Shown: in pieces, positions 32,816 to 41,827 of the stretch
Numbering within the stretch: the stretch's first letter is position 1
How the letters are laid out: the number at the start of each line of letters is the position of its first letter
DNA from: Candidatus Rokuibacteriota bacterium
Lineage (GTDB): Bacteria > Methylomirabilota > Methylomirabilia > Rokubacteriales > CSP1-6
Direction of reading: 5' to 3'
DNA: 64,000 nt
Assembly (NCBI GenBank): GCA_003220535.1
Contig: QHSU01000079.1
Coordinates: 1 to 64,000, forward strand
Translations under genes and position numbers: made by a program
The notes under the pieces: generated by a model
The model's database searches: none
Seen by the model: only the letters and a program-made list of their open reading frames with translations
What the model was told of the DNA's origin: nothing

Positions 32816-34080
32816 CCGAACACACCCCCCGGCGCCAGCGACGACTCGCGCTGGGCGTGCTGCTCGCCGCCGCCGCCCTGGCGATCGCGGTCTTTCCGCT
32901 GCGCGGCACGTGGTGGGGCGGCTGGATCCTGGCGATCGCCGAGGCGGGGATCGTCGGTGGGCTCGCCGACTGGTTCGCGGTCACGGCGCTCTTCCGTCGA
33001 CCGCTCGGCCTGCCGATCCCGCACACCGCGCTCATCCCGGCCAACTGGGAGCTGATGGCGGCGCGCGTCGGCACGATGGTCGGCAGCCGCGTGCTCACGA
33101 AGGAGTACGTCGCTCAGGAGATCGCCCGCATCGACGTCGCGTCGCTGATCGCGCGCGCCGCCGAGCGGGTCACCTCGCGCGACCTCGACGTCGCCACACG
33201 GGAGCTGGCCCGCTGGCTCGCGGCCGAGCTCTCGCCCAAGGCGGCGGGCGATCTGGTGACGCGTCTGCGGGATCTGCTCCTCGACCGCCCCCTGGCCCCG
33301 ATGCTCGCCGGAGCGCTCGAGGTGGCGCGCCGCCACGGGTGGGACCAGCGAGTCGTGACGGCGCTGGCCGGGGCGCTTGCCGAGGCCCTCGACCGGCCAG
33401 CGTTGCGCTCCACGGTCGGCGAGCTCGTGGACGATCTCCTCGCGCGCTACCGGGCGCGGCTGGGCGCGTACCCGCGATTCTGGATCAGTGTCGCGAGCCT
33501 GCTTGGGCTGATCGATCGTGACCGAGTCCTGGGCGCCCTCCAGGCGGGGCTCCGCGAGGTCGTCCAGGACTCCGATCATCCGCTGCGCCAGCGGCTCGCC
33601 GAGACGGTCGCCGAGCTTCCCGAGCGCCTGCGCGCCGACCGGCAGCTTGCCGCGCGCGTCGAGGCGGCCAAGTGCGAGCTGCTCGCGACGCCCGTCGCGA
33701 CGCGCGTGCTGGAGGACGCGGCGGCGGCGCTCCACCGGACGGTCCTCGCCGATCTCGAGCGGCCGCGCTCCGAGGTCCGTCTCTGGATCGTGGAGCGGCT
33801 CGAGCGCGCCCGCCGGGCGTTGGCCGGGGACGAGGACCTTCGCCGGCAGCTCGACCGGTGGGTGAAGGCGCGCGTGATCGAGGTGATCGAGCGCCACCAC
33901 CAGCGGCTCGCCGAGTTCATCGAGAACGGCGTGCGGGCGCTCGGGCCCGAGGGCGCGGTGCGACTCATCGAGGATCACGCCGGCGACGACCTCCAGTACA
34001 TCAGGGTCAACGGCACCGTCGTCGGCGGCCTGGCCGGCGGCCTCCTCTACGCCGTTCACCTCCTGCTCCGCCTGCTCTAG
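32812..34080 (+). CDS. DUF445 family membrane protein
   Basis: 422 aa. Two transmembrane segments near the N-terminus (LALGVLLAAAALAIAVFPL and ILAIAEAGIVGGLADWFAVTALF) contain the DUF445 signature GGLADWFAVTALFRRPLGLPIPHTALIP. A long helical region follows, with a final hydrophobic helix (VGGLAGGLLYAVHLLLRLL) after the conserved YIRVNGTVVGG. The family (YjiN/YheB-like) has no established biochemical role. It is the last gene of the operon and overlaps the esterase by ATGA. Confidence 0.88.
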   Translation: MTEHTPRRQRRLALGVLLAAAALAIAVFPLRGTWWGGWILAIAEAGIVGGLADWFAVTALFRRPLGLPIPHTALIPANWELMAARVGTMVGSRVLTKEYVAQEIARIDVASLIARAAERVTSRDLDVATRELARWLAAELSPKAAGDLVTRLRDLLLDRPLAPMLAGALEVARRHGWDQRVVTALAGALAEALDRPALRSTVGELVDDLLARYRARLGAYPRFWISVASLLGLIDRDRVLGALQAGLREVVQDSDHPLRQRLAETVAELPERLRADRQLAARVEAAKCELLATPVATRVLEDAAAALHRTVLADLERPRSEVRLWIVERLERARRALAGDEDLRRQLDRWVKARVIEVIERHHQRLAEFIENGVRALGPEGAVRLIEDHAGDDLQYIRVNGTVVGGLAGGLLYAVHLLLRLL

Positions 34081-34084
34081 CCGG

Positions 34085-34125
34085 CGCCTTGTCTGGCCCG
34101 GGCCACGCACGGGCCGGACCAGGCG
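34085..34125 (+). terminator. long hairpin after the DUF445 operon
   Basis: CGCCTTGTCTGGCCCG (34085-34100) pairs with CGGGCCGGACCAGGCG (34110-34125) across a nine-base loop, with one mismatch and one G-U pair. It begins five bases after the DUF445 stop. No T-run follows, so it may need Rho or act as an RNA-end stabiliser. Confidence 0.5.
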
Positions 34126-34144
34126 CATCGCGGCGGCGGCGCGT

Positions 34145-34173
34145 TTGTCGGGTCTCGCGTTTTCACGTAAACT
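34145..34173 (+). promoter_or_regulatory. promoter of the peptide ABC transporter operon
   Basis: TTGTCG (34145-34150), a 17-bp spacer and TAAACT (34168-34173), 31 bases before ATG 34204 and just after the hairpin of the previous operon. Each box matches the consensus at four of six positions. Confidence 0.45.
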
Positions 34174-34203
34174 CCGAAGCGCCCACTTCCGCGGGAGGTG
34201 CCC

Positions 34204-35817
34204 ATGTCGCGCGTGCGCATCGTGCTGTTTGCGACCCTCGTACTCGTCCTCGTCGCTATCGCTCTCATCACGCCGGCCACGAGCCAGACCCCCAAGTCCG
34301 GCGGGGTCCTGAACGTGATGCTCCGGGAAGACCTGTCCCAGGGCTTTTCCATCCACGAGACCTCCACGATCTCGACCGTGTGGCCGGCGATGCCGTGCCT
34401 CAGCAACCTCGTGCTGTTCGATCCACTGAAGAAGACCGAGAGCGTCGACACGATCATCGGCGAGCTGGCCGAGAAATGGTCGTGGCAGGACAACTACCGG
34501 AACCTCGTCTTTTTCCTGCGCAAGGGCGTCAAGTGGCACGACGGCCAGCCGTTTACCTCCAAGGACGTGAAGTTCACCTTCGACATGCTTCGCGAAGCGG
34601 CGGACGCGCCCGCCAAGCTGCGCATCAATCCGCGAAAAGACTGGTACGCCAACGTCGAGGCGATCGAGGCGCCGGACCCGTACACAGCGGTGTTCCGGCT
34701 GAAGAAGCCGCAGCCCTCGCTGTTGCTGATGCTCGCCTCCGGCTACACGCCGATCTATGCCGCCCACGTGCCGCCCGCCAACTACCGGACCGCGTGTGTC
34801 GGGACCGGGCCGTTCAAGGTCAAGGAATGGCGGAAGGGCGAGTTCGTCGAGCTCGTGAAGAACCCCGACTACTTCGTCAAGGGGCGCCCGTACCTCGACG
34901 GGCTCAAGTACTTCGTGATCGTCGAGCGCGGGACGCGGCAGGCGGCCATGCAGGCTGGCAAGCTCGACGTCTCGTTCCCGGGCGAGACCACCAAGACCGC
35001 CGCCGAGCAGCTCAAGAAGGCCGTCCCGCAGCTGGTCGTCACGCCGTACAGCCAGAACGTCACCGACAACATCATCATGAACGTCAAGAAGCCACCCTTC
35101 GACAATCCGAAGATACGGCTCGCGGTGAGCCACGCGATCGACCGCCGGGCGCTCATCCAGGCGGTTCACCAGAGCGGCGCCGTCGTCGGCGCCTCGCTCG
35201 CGCCCAAGCCCTGGGGCTTGTGGGGTCTCGCCGAGAAGGACCTGGTCGGGCTCCCCGGCTACGGCGCCAAGCCGGCCGACGAGAAGGCGCTGGCCCGGAA
35301 GCTCATGGCCGAGGCGGGCTCCTCGCCGGAGAAGCCCTTGAAGGTCGAGATCGTCACGCGTGCCATCGCGATCTACGTGGACATGGCGTCGTTCGTCATC
35401 AATGAGCTCAAGCAGATCGGCATCGACGCCTCGCTCAAGCAGATCGAGACGGCGCAGTGGCACGCGATGGCGACCCGCGGCGACTATCAGCTCGGCGCCA
35501 ATCTGACGGGCATCGGGCCGGACGACCCCGACGCGAACTACTACGAGAACTACGCGTGCGGCTCGCCGCGCAACTACAGCCAGTACTGCAACGAAGAAGT
35601 CATGAAGATGATCGACGCGCAGTCGCAGGAGCTCGACCCGAAGAAGCGGCTGGCACTCAACTACGCGATCCAGAAGAAGCTCGAGGCCGACGCGGCGCGG
35701 CCGATCCTGGACTGGAAGATCGACTACTTCACCGTCTGGCCGCACGTGAAGAATCTGATCCCGCACCAGTCCATCTACAACTTCGGCCGGATGCAGGAAG
35801 TGTGGAGCGACAAGTAA
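34204..35817 (+). CDS. peptide/nickel ABC transporter substrate-binding protein (SBP family 5)
   Basis: 537 aa. A signal peptide (about 1-28, ending PATSQ) precedes a DppA/OppA-type binding protein: GGVLNVMLREDLSQGFSIHE, the YRNLVFFLRKGVKWHDGQPF signature and LKYFVIVERGTRQAAMQAGKLDV. It captures an oligopeptide or similar ligand in the periplasm and delivers it to the two permeases that follow. GGGAGG lies five bases before ATG 34204; a GTG two codons earlier is less well placed. Confidence 0.93.
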   Translation: MSRVRIVLFATLVLVLVAIALITPATSQTPKSGGVLNVMLREDLSQGFSIHETSTISTVWPAMPCLSNLVLFDPLKKTESVDTIIGELAEKWSWQDNYRNLVFFLRKGVKWHDGQPFTSKDVKFTFDMLREAADAPAKLRINPRKDWYANVEAIEAPDPYTAVFRLKKPQPSLLLMLASGYTPIYAAHVPPANYRTACVGTGPFKVKEWRKGEFVELVKNPDYFVKGRPYLDGLKYFVIVERGTRQAAMQAGKLDVSFPGETTKTAAEQLKKAVPQLVVTPYSQNVTDNIIMNVKKPPFDNPKIRLAVSHAIDRRALIQAVHQSGAVVGASLAPKPWGLWGLAEKDLVGLPGYGAKPADEKALARKLMAEAGSSPEKPLKVEIVTRAIAIYVDMASFVINELKQIGIDASLKQIETAQWHAMATRGDYQLGANLTGIGPDDPDANYYENYACGSPRNYSQYCNEEVMKMIDAQSQELDPKKRLALNYAIQKKLEADAARPILDWKIDYFTVWPHVKNLIPHQSIYNFGRMQEVWSDK

Positions 35818-35839
35818 GCGCCAGGGCGGTGTCGAGCGA

Positions 35840-36793
35840 GTGAAGACCTACGTCGTCCAGCGACTCGCCATCGCCCTCCTGACCTTGCTGGGCATGTCGG
35901 TGGTGATCTTCACCCTGCTGCGCCTGGCGCCGGGCGACATCGTTGACATCCTCTTCTCGACAGCCGGCTACGTCAGCCCGTCCGAGAAGCAGGCGATCAT
36001 GCGGGAGCTGGGGATGGACCGGCCGTACTGGGTCCAGTACCTCGACTGGCTCCGTCAGATTGTCACCGGCGACCTTGGCAAGTCCTACCGGTACGACCAG
36101 GCCGCCTGGCCGATCATCCGACCGCTCGTTCCGGTGACGCTCGAGCTGGCGGCGCTCTCGATCCTCTTCGCGGTTCTCATCGGCGTGCCGACGGGTGTCG
36201 TCAGCGCGGTGCGGCAGGACACGACGCTCGACTATCTCCTGAGAGTGTTCAGCCTCGCCGGCCTCTCGATGCCGGCCTTCTGGCTCGGCATGGTGATCAT
36301 CCTCGCCCTGGTCACGTGGTTCGCATGGATCCCACCGCTCACCTACGTGGGCCCGACGGAGAACTTCAAGCTGCACGCCGTCCAGTTCCTGCTGCCGGCG
36401 CTCGCCGTCGGCTATCGCTCCTCGGCGCTGATCATGCGGATCACGCGCTCGTCCCTGCTCGAGGTGATGCGCGAGGACTACATCCGGACGGCGTGGGCCA
36501 AGGGGCAGACCGGGCGCGTCGTCATCTGGCGTCACGCGCTCAAGAACGCGCTGCTGCCCGTGGTCACCGTCATCGGCATCGAGTTCGCGTTCCTCATCGG
36601 CGGTCTGGTGGTCACCGAGACGGTCTTCAACCTGCCCGGCGTCGCCCGGTTCCTGGTCCAGGCGATTCTCTGGCGCGATTATCCCGTCGTTCAGAACCTC
36701 GTCATGTTCATCGCCGTCGTCGTGATCCTCTCCAACCTGCTCGTCGACATGCTGTACGGCGTCCTCGACCCGCGCGTGCGCTATGGCGGTTAG
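35840..36793 (+). CDS. ABC transporter permease, DppB type
   Basis: 317 aa from GTG 35840. Six transmembrane helices are visible, beginning with VQRLAIALLTLLGMSVVIFTLLRLAPGD. The conserved permease loop DYIRTAWAKG (the EAA-type contact for the ATPase) lies before HALKNALLPVVTVIG. It is the first half of the membrane channel for the peptide transporter and overlaps the next permease by 11 bases. Confidence 0.93.
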   Translation: MKTYVVQRLAIALLTLLGMSVVIFTLLRLAPGDIVDILFSTAGYVSPSEKQAIMRELGMDRPYWVQYLDWLRQIVTGDLGKSYRYDQAAWPIIRPLVPVTLELAALSILFAVLIGVPTGVVSAVRQDTTLDYLLRVFSLAGLSMPAFWLGMVIILALVTWFAWIPPLTYVGPTENFKLHAVQFLLPALAVGYRSSALIMRITRSSLLEVMREDYIRTAWAKGQTGRVVIWRHALKNALLPVVTVIGIEFAFLIGGLVVTETVFNLPGVARFLVQAILWRDYPVVQNLVMFIAVVVILSNLLVDMLYGVLDPRVRYGG

Positions 36794-37679
36794 GCCGGCC
36801 GCGATCGCCGTCCCGGTCGGAGCCCGGCCGCGCGCGGGGGCCTGGACGGTCCTCGCGCGCTTCGCGCGCAAGAAGCCGCTCGGCGCCGCCGGGGGCGCGC
36901 TGATGCTCGTGATGCTGCTGACGGCGATCTTCGCCGAAGAGCTGCAGACCCACGATCCCATCGCCACGAATGCGGCCTACACGCTCGGCGCGCCGAACGC
37001 GGAGCACTGGCTCGGCACCGACCATCTCGGCCGTGACATCTACTCGCGGATCGTCCACGGCGCGCGCGTCTCGCTGATCGTCGGCGGGGCCTCCACCTTG
37101 CTGGGCTCGGTGCTGGGGGGAATCGTCGGGCTCCTCTCCGGCTACATCGGCGGCAAGACCGACCTCGTGACCCAGCGGATCCTCGACATCCTGCAGGGGT
37201 TGCCGCTGCTCGTGCTGGCGCTGGTGATGTCGGCCGCCCTCGGCCCGGCGCTCCAGAACGTGGTCATCGCGATCTCGATTCCGATCATTCCCCGGGCCGC
37301 GCGCGTGATCCGCTCGAGCGTGCTGACGATCCGCGAGATGCAGTACGTCGAGGCGGCCCGAGCGCTCGGCGTCCGCCATCTGAGGATCGCGTTCCGCCAC
37401 ATCCTGCCCAACACGATCGGGCCGTTCATCGTGCTCTGCACGGCGCAGCTCGGGGGCGCGATCCTCGTCGAGGCGACCCTGTCGTTCCTCGGGCTCGGGG
37501 TGCCCGAGCCGTACCCGTCCTGGGGCCGGATGCTCTCGGTCTCGGCCGCCGAGTACGCCCAGAAGGCGCCGCACCTGGTACTCTTCCCAGGCGTCGCGAT
37601 CAGCCTCGCCGTCTTCGGCTCGAACCTGCTCGGCGATGCGCTCCGGGACACGCTCGACCCGCGCCTCCGAGGCGGCTGA
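36783..37679 (+). CDS. ABC transporter permease, DppC type
   Basis: 298 aa. The N-terminal oligopeptide-permease C extension (FARKKPLGAAGGALMLVMLLTAIFAEEL) leads to HWLGTDHLGRDIYSRIVHGARVSL and the ATPase-contact loop YVEAARALGVRHLRIAFRHILPN, all standard for DppC/OppC. It pairs with the preceding DppB-like protein. No ATPase genes follow; an amidase is next instead, so the ATP-binding subunits must be encoded elsewhere. Confidence 0.93.
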   Translation: MAVRPAAIAVPVGARPRAGAWTVLARFARKKPLGAAGGALMLVMLLTAIFAEELQTHDPIATNAAYTLGAPNAEHWLGTDHLGRDIYSRIVHGARVSLIVGGASTLLGSVLGGIVGLLSGYIGGKTDLVTQRILDILQGLPLLVLALVMSAALGPALQNVVIAISIPIIPRAARVIRSSVLTIREMQYVEAARALGVRHLRIAFRHILPNTIGPFIVLCTAQLGGAILVEATLSFLGLGVPEPYPSWGRMLSVSAAEYAQKAPHLVLFPGVAISLAVFGSNLLGDALRDTLDPRLRGG

Positions 37680-37704
37680 CGCATGGCCCTCGTGGGCACG
37701 GGAT

Positions 37705-37785
37705 GGCCCCGAGGCGCGATTCGAATCTGTCGTGCGCGCCGCAGGCCGTCGCGGGACTGGAGCCCCGCCGGCCGAGGCGCGATTC
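37705..37785 (+). repeat. dispersed intergenic repeat, full copy plus partial tail
   Basis: A full copy (37734-37785) starts GCGCGCCGCAGGCCGTCGCG and ends CCGCCGGCCGAGGCGCGATTC. A partial tail copy (GGCCCCGAGGCGCGATTC, 37705-37722) precedes it. It lies in the gap between the DppC and amidase genes. Confidence 0.65.
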
Positions 37786-37804
37786 TCCTCGAGGAGGTGT
37801 GTCG

Positions 37805-39217
37805 ATGGCTGACGCGAGGCTCGCCTGGCTGCCGGCGACCGAGCTGGTGGCGCTGATCAAGCGAAAGAAAGTGTCGCCCGTGGAGGTCGTCGACGGGGTG
37901 CTCGATCGCATCCGCACGATCAATCCGCGGCTCAATGCGTTCGTGACGCTGACCGAGGAGTCGGCCCGGCGCGAGGCGAAAGTCGCTGAGCGAGCTCTCA
38001 TGAAGCGCGGAGCCCGGCTCGGCCCGCTCCACGGCGTACCGTTCTCGGTGAAGGACCTCGTGATCACCCGGGGCGTGCGGACCACGTTCGGCACGCCGCT
38101 CTACCGTGACAACGTGCCGACCGAGGACGCGCCCATCGTCGAGCGCATGAAGGGCGCCGGCGGCATCATGCTCGGCAAGACCAACACGCCGACCTTCGGC
38201 TGGATCGGCGCGACCCACAACCTCGTCTTCGGGATCACCCGCAATCCGTGGAACCTCGAGCGGACGCCGGGCGGCTCGAGCGGCGGCGCCTCGGCGGCGG
38301 CGGCCGCAGGTCTCGGGCCGCTCCACATCGGCACCGACGGCGGTGGCTCGATCCGCATCCCGGCGTCATGCGCCGGAGTCTTCGGCCACAAGCCCTCGTA
38401 CGGCCGAATCCCGACGTATCCGGTGAGCGGCGCGTGGAGCCTGTCGCACATCGGCCCGCTGACCCGCACGGTGGCGGACGCGGCGTTGATGCTGACCGTC
38501 TGCGCCGGCCCCGACGAGCGCGACCAGTACTCGCTGCCCGGCCCGCGCCTGGACTACGTGAAGGCGCTACGCGGCAGCCTCAAGGGCCTCCGCGTCGCGT
38601 ACACGGACGACCTCGGCTTCGCGGACGCGGTGGACGGCGAGGTGCGCGCCTCGTGCGCGAAGGGGGCCCGGGCGTTCCGCGAGCTCGGCTGCCGCGTCGA
38701 GGAGATCCACCCCGGCTGGCCGTCGCCGCGCGAGGCCTGGGGCGAGATCTTCTGCGGCGGGATCGCGACGCGGATGGCGCCCTACGTCGATCGGCGCAGC
38801 GACATCGAGCCCGGCCTCTACAGGATCATCGAGACGTCGCTGAAGAACCCGCCGACGAAGTACGTGCAGGCGTGGTTCGATCGGCTGGCGTGGTGGCAGC
38901 ACCCGCGGGCACTCTTCGAGACGTACGATCTCTTGCTGACGCCCACGATCGCGTGCCCGCCGTTCCCGGTGGGCCTCGACAACCCGACGGAGATCGCCGG
39001 GAAGCCGGTCGCGGCCTACGCATGGATTCCGTTTACGTATCCGTTCAACATGACGGGCCAGCCGGCCTCGTCGGTGCCGTGCGGCTTCACGAAGGACGGG
39101 CTGCCGATCGGGCTCCAGATCGTCGGCCGTCGGTTCGACGACGCGACCGTGCTGCGCGCCTCGGCGGCCTTCGAGCGCGCCCGGCCGTGGGCCCAACACC
39201 GTCCGGTGCTGGAGTAG
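37805..39217 (+). CDS. amidase (amidase signature family)
   Basis: 470 aa. The Ser-cisSer-Lys centre is visible: Lys in GVPFSVKDLV, Ser in TPGGSSGGASAA and the following GTDGGGSIRIPAS. The C-terminal FNMTGQPASSVPCG is also typical. It hydrolyses an amide to acid and ammonia; the substrate is not defined. A GAGGAGG Shine-Dalgarno precedes ATG 37805. Its place after a peptide ABC transporter suggests that it processes the imported compound (inference). Confidence 0.92.
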   Translation: MADARLAWLPATELVALIKRKKVSPVEVVDGVLDRIRTINPRLNAFVTLTEESARREAKVAERALMKRGARLGPLHGVPFSVKDLVITRGVRTTFGTPLYRDNVPTEDAPIVERMKGAGGIMLGKTNTPTFGWIGATHNLVFGITRNPWNLERTPGGSSGGASAAAAAGLGPLHIGTDGGGSIRIPASCAGVFGHKPSYGRIPTYPVSGAWSLSHIGPLTRTVADAALMLTVCAGPDERDQYSLPGPRLDYVKALRGSLKGLRVAYTDDLGFADAVDGEVRASCAKGARAFRELGCRVEEIHPGWPSPREAWGEIFCGGIATRMAPYVDRRSDIEPGLYRIIETSLKNPPTKYVQAWFDRLAWWQHPRALFETYDLLLTPTIACPPFPVGLDNPTEIAGKPVAAYAWIPFTYPFNMTGQPASSVPCGFTKDGLPIGLQIVGRRFDDATVLRASAAFERARPWAQHRPVLE

Positions 39218-39221
39218 CGCC

Positions 39222-39455
39222 GTGGAGCGACTCTTGTTCATCGTGTCGCAGGGGCGGCGAGAGCTCTACGACTCTCTGCGCGTGGTGCTCGGCCAGGAGC
39301 GGGGTGTCGAGGTGATCCTCGACCGGCGCGAGGTGAAGCGGCGCCGGCACGAGGCGCCGGTCGCGACGGAGCGCCGCCGGTACGGCCGCCGGGGGCGCCA
39401 CCTCGAGGACGCCGAGCTTCAGGTCCGCGGCTGGACGGTCGTGCGCCTGCCGTAG
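39222..39455 (+). CDS. small DRR-motif protein, paralogue B
   Basis: 77 aa from GTG 39222, four bases after the amidase stop. It starts with a hydrophobic strand (LLFIVSQGRRELYDSLRVVL), continues with VEVILDRREVKRRR and ERRRYGRRGR, and ends QVRGWTVVRLP. It is clearly related to the proteins at 24392-24631 and 42340-42585. Function unknown; see paralogue A for the shared pattern. Confidence 0.72.
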   Translation: MERLLFIVSQGRRELYDSLRVVLGQERGVEVILDRREVKRRRHEAPVATERRRYGRRGRHLEDAELQVRGWTVVRLP

Positions 39456-39456
39456 T

Positions 39457-39545
39457 GCGCGCCGCAGTCCGTCGCGGGGCTGGGGCCCCGCCGGCCGAGG
39501 CGCGACTCCGAACTCGTAGTGCGCCCCGCCGGCCGAGGGCGACTC
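39457..39545 (+). repeat. dispersed intergenic repeat, full copy plus half copy
   Basis: The full copy (39457-39508) reads GCGCGCCGCAGTCCGTCGCG, then GGGCTGGGGCCCCGCCGGCC and GAGGCGCGACTC. A tail-only copy (39516-39545) begins GTAGTGCGCCCCGCCGGCCG and runs to the stop codon of the convergent gene. The central GGGGCCCC is palindromic, so the RNA could fold into a hairpin. Confidence 0.65.
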
Positions 39546-40927
39546 TAGCCGGCGGCGGGCTCGGCCAGCCGGGCCCGGCGGACCCGGGCTTGAATGTCTC
39601 GCACCCGCTCGTGCTCGAAGTCGATTTGTACCTCGTGCTGCTCGACGTCCCAATGGCTGACGGTAGAAACCCATCCGAACGAGCGCTGACGGCGCGGCAC
39701 GACCTGCTGGCCCCGATAGACGATGGTCCTGATCTCACCCGACGGGAGCCGCTGCTCCTCCTCGGGCTCGCTGCCGCAGAGCCGGAGCGTCTCCTCGTAG
39801 GTCGTCTCGCCCGGCCGGATCCGTTCGAGCGCGTCCGGAGGCGGGACAGCACCGCTCGCCCGCCCCCGGCCTTCGCCACGTCCCACGTGGATGCGCGCCC
39901 GCAGCGTCCGGGCCAGGCGCCGCACGACCGCGGCGACGAGCGGTCCCGTGAGATTGCCGAGCCCGAGCAAGAGCGCCGAGAAGAGAATGGGGCGCCAGGG
40001 CAGCCTGCCCCGGAAGTAGATGAACTGCACTTTCAAGAGCTGGGGCGTGATGCCGTCGGACGCCAGGATCGGGAGTGAAAACGTCTCGGTGTTCTCTCGC
40101 GTCTCGCTCATTCGCCGCCGCGCCGACGGGGGCGCGACCTCATCCACCTTGAGGTGGCCCGAGTCGGCGAAGTTGATCAGCAGCAAAGAGAAGTCTGGCG
40201 CCAGAGGCACCACCCGATTGCGCGCCCCGAAGTAGAGTGGGTAGAGCGACACGTACCCGACGTCCCCGAAGCTGACGGTGACGACGTGGCGGCGCCCCCA
40301 GAACATCTCTTCCAGCCAGCTCACCTGCCTGGGCACGATCAGGCCCCTGATCGGCATCTCGAGCCTCGCCAGCCAGTCGAAGCTCGCCATCTCGGGCTTC
40401 CAGGGGATCCGGATGTACGTGGCCCCGCGCGCGCCCCGGGCCGGGCCGTCCGGCCGGCCAAAGGTCACGAAGGGAGCCTCTCCGAGCGTTCGGGTGTCCG
40501 CGCCAGTCCCCATTCCTGACCGGCTGCGGGCCGAGAGATGCAGCGTGCCGTGCTCCTTGATCTTGAAGCCAAGACCCTCGAGCTGGCGAGCCAGCGTCGG
40601 ATCGGCCCCGGCGCTGTCGGGCGTACCGGCCACCTCTCCCGGCCACAGAAGATAGAGGTCCTGCGCAATCTCGGCTGGGGTGCGATTCGCTGGTGGCGCA
40701 ACGCTCCACGACACCGTCACCGTCATTGGGCCCATTCGTTGCGCGACATCCTCGCTCTTCACGCTCGCGGACACGAAAAGCGGGGCGATCCAGAAATCGG
40801 GGTGAGGCTTCGAGGCGATGAATACCTGGGCATGCGCCGGCGCCACACCGGGGCCGAGGAAAGGAAGCATCAGCCCCAGCGCGCAGAGGAGCCCGCGTGC
40901 GTACCAATGCGTCCCGACCAGTTCCAT
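39545..40927 (-). CDS. exported membrane-anchored protein with BamE/SmpA-like C-terminus, function unknown
   Basis: 460 aa from ATG 40927, chosen because a signal peptide follows at once (GLLCALGLMLPFLGPGVAPAHAQ); an upstream in-frame extension has no hydrophobic start. The large periplasmic domain is beta-rich (PLFVSASVKSEDVAQRMGPMTVTVSW, then TRTLGEAPFVTFG). A transmembrane helix near residue 345 (PILFSALLLGLGNLTGPLVAAVV) leads to a basic linker. The C-terminal ~90 residues (IRPGETTYEETLRLCGSEPEEEQRL...TIVYRG) resemble the SmpA/BamE fold. The topology would place that domain in the cytoplasm, which is odd for BamE. No family is recognised for the main domain. Confidence 0.7.
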   Translation of the reverse strand: MELVGTHWYARGLLCALGLMLPFLGPGVAPAHAQVFIASKPHPDFWIAPLFVSASVKSEDVAQRMGPMTVTVSWSVAPPANRTPAEIAQDLYLLWPGEVAGTPDSAGADPTLARQLEGLGFKIKEHGTLHLSARSRSGMGTGADTRTLGEAPFVTFGRPDGPARGARGATYIRIPWKPEMASFDWLARLEMPIRGLIVPRQVSWLEEMFWGRRHVVTVSFGDVGYVSLYPLYFGARNRVVPLAPDFSLLLINFADSGHLKVDEVAPPSARRRMSETRENTETFSLPILASDGITPQLLKVQFIYFRGRLPWRPILFSALLLGLGNLTGPLVAAVVRRLARTLRARIHVGRGEGRGRASGAVPPPDALERIRPGETTYEETLRLCGSEPEEEQRLPSGEIRTIVYRGQQVVPRRQRSFGWVSTVSHWDVEQHEVQIDFEHERVRDIQARVRRARLAEPAAG

Positions 40928-41154
40928 CTCAGGCAGCCTACCATCAGGACGAACGCTGGCCTCGCGCCAGGACGGCGCCGCGCCTGCCAGCGTGTAGAAG
41001 TTACGGTCTTGCTGCGTAGAAATTGCTGGTGGACTTCCTTGGAAGCTCTTCCGCCTCGGATCGGCAAGCCGTAACTCCACGATCGGTTGGGAACAGTAAG
41101 GCTGGCACGGACTTCGCACCACGTATCGTCCCCCGAAGTGGAGGTGACACACTC

Positions 41155-41799
41155 ATGAAATACTTCGAGGCGCGAGGCCCCGCTCTCGTCGGGTGCGCCA
41201 CCGTCGTCACGTTCCTCGTCGTCGCCAGCCAGAGCGCCCGGGCCGGGGCGCCTACCGAGCAGCTCCGGGAGCACGTCGATCAGGTGATCAAGATGCTTCA
41301 ACGCCCAGAACTTCAAGGCGACGGCAAGACGACCGAGCGCCGGACAGCGGTCCGCAAGATCGCCAACAACATCTTCGATTTCCAGGAGACGGCCAAGCGG
41401 AGCCTGGGACGGCACTGGCAGGCCCGCACCCCGGCCGAGCGCGACGAGTTCACCCAGCTCTTCTCCGACCTGCTCGAGCACGCGTATATCGGGAAGATCG
41501 ACCGATATAGCGGCGAGAACGTGAACTACGTGGGCGAGTCAGTGGAAGGAGATCAGGCGACCGTCCGAACTAAAATCCTCACCAAGCAGGGGTCCGAGGT
41601 GCCCGTTGACTATCGATTGCTCCGCGAGGGCGCCCAGTGGCGGGTGTACGACGTCGTCATCGAGGGCGTGAGCCTCATCGCGAACTACCGCACTCAATTC
41701 AACAAGATCATCCAGACGTCGTCCTTCAACGACCTCATCGCGAAGATGAAGGCCAAGGAGTTTTCGACGCCCGAGGGGGCGAAATCCAAGCAGGGATGA
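41155..41799 (+). CDS. mlaC: MlaC/Ttg2D family phospholipid-binding protein
   Basis: 214 aa. A signal peptide (ALVGCATVVTFLVVASQSARAG) precedes the MlaC fold: TTERRTAVRKIANNIFDFQETAKRSLGRHW, RDEFTQLFSDLLEHAYIGKI and the C-terminal WRVYDVVIEGVSLIANYRTQFNKII. In proteobacteria MlaC carries phospholipids across the periplasm between MlaA and the MlaFEDB complex. No other mla gene is in the window, so this copy is an orphan. GAGGTGA precedes ATG 41155. It is divergent from the preceding gene by 227 bp, where I see no clear promoter. Confidence 0.88.
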   Translation: MKYFEARGPALVGCATVVTFLVVASQSARAGAPTEQLREHVDQVIKMLQRPELQGDGKTTERRTAVRKIANNIFDFQETAKRSLGRHWQARTPAERDEFTQLFSDLLEHAYIGKIDRYSGENVNYVGESVEGDQATVRTKILTKQGSEVPVDYRLLREGAQWRVYDVVIEGVSLIANYRTQFNKIIQTSSFNDLIAKMKAKEFSTPEGAKSKQG

Positions 41800-41827
41800 C
41801 GTCAGGCGTCCGTTAGCGTCCTGCCGA

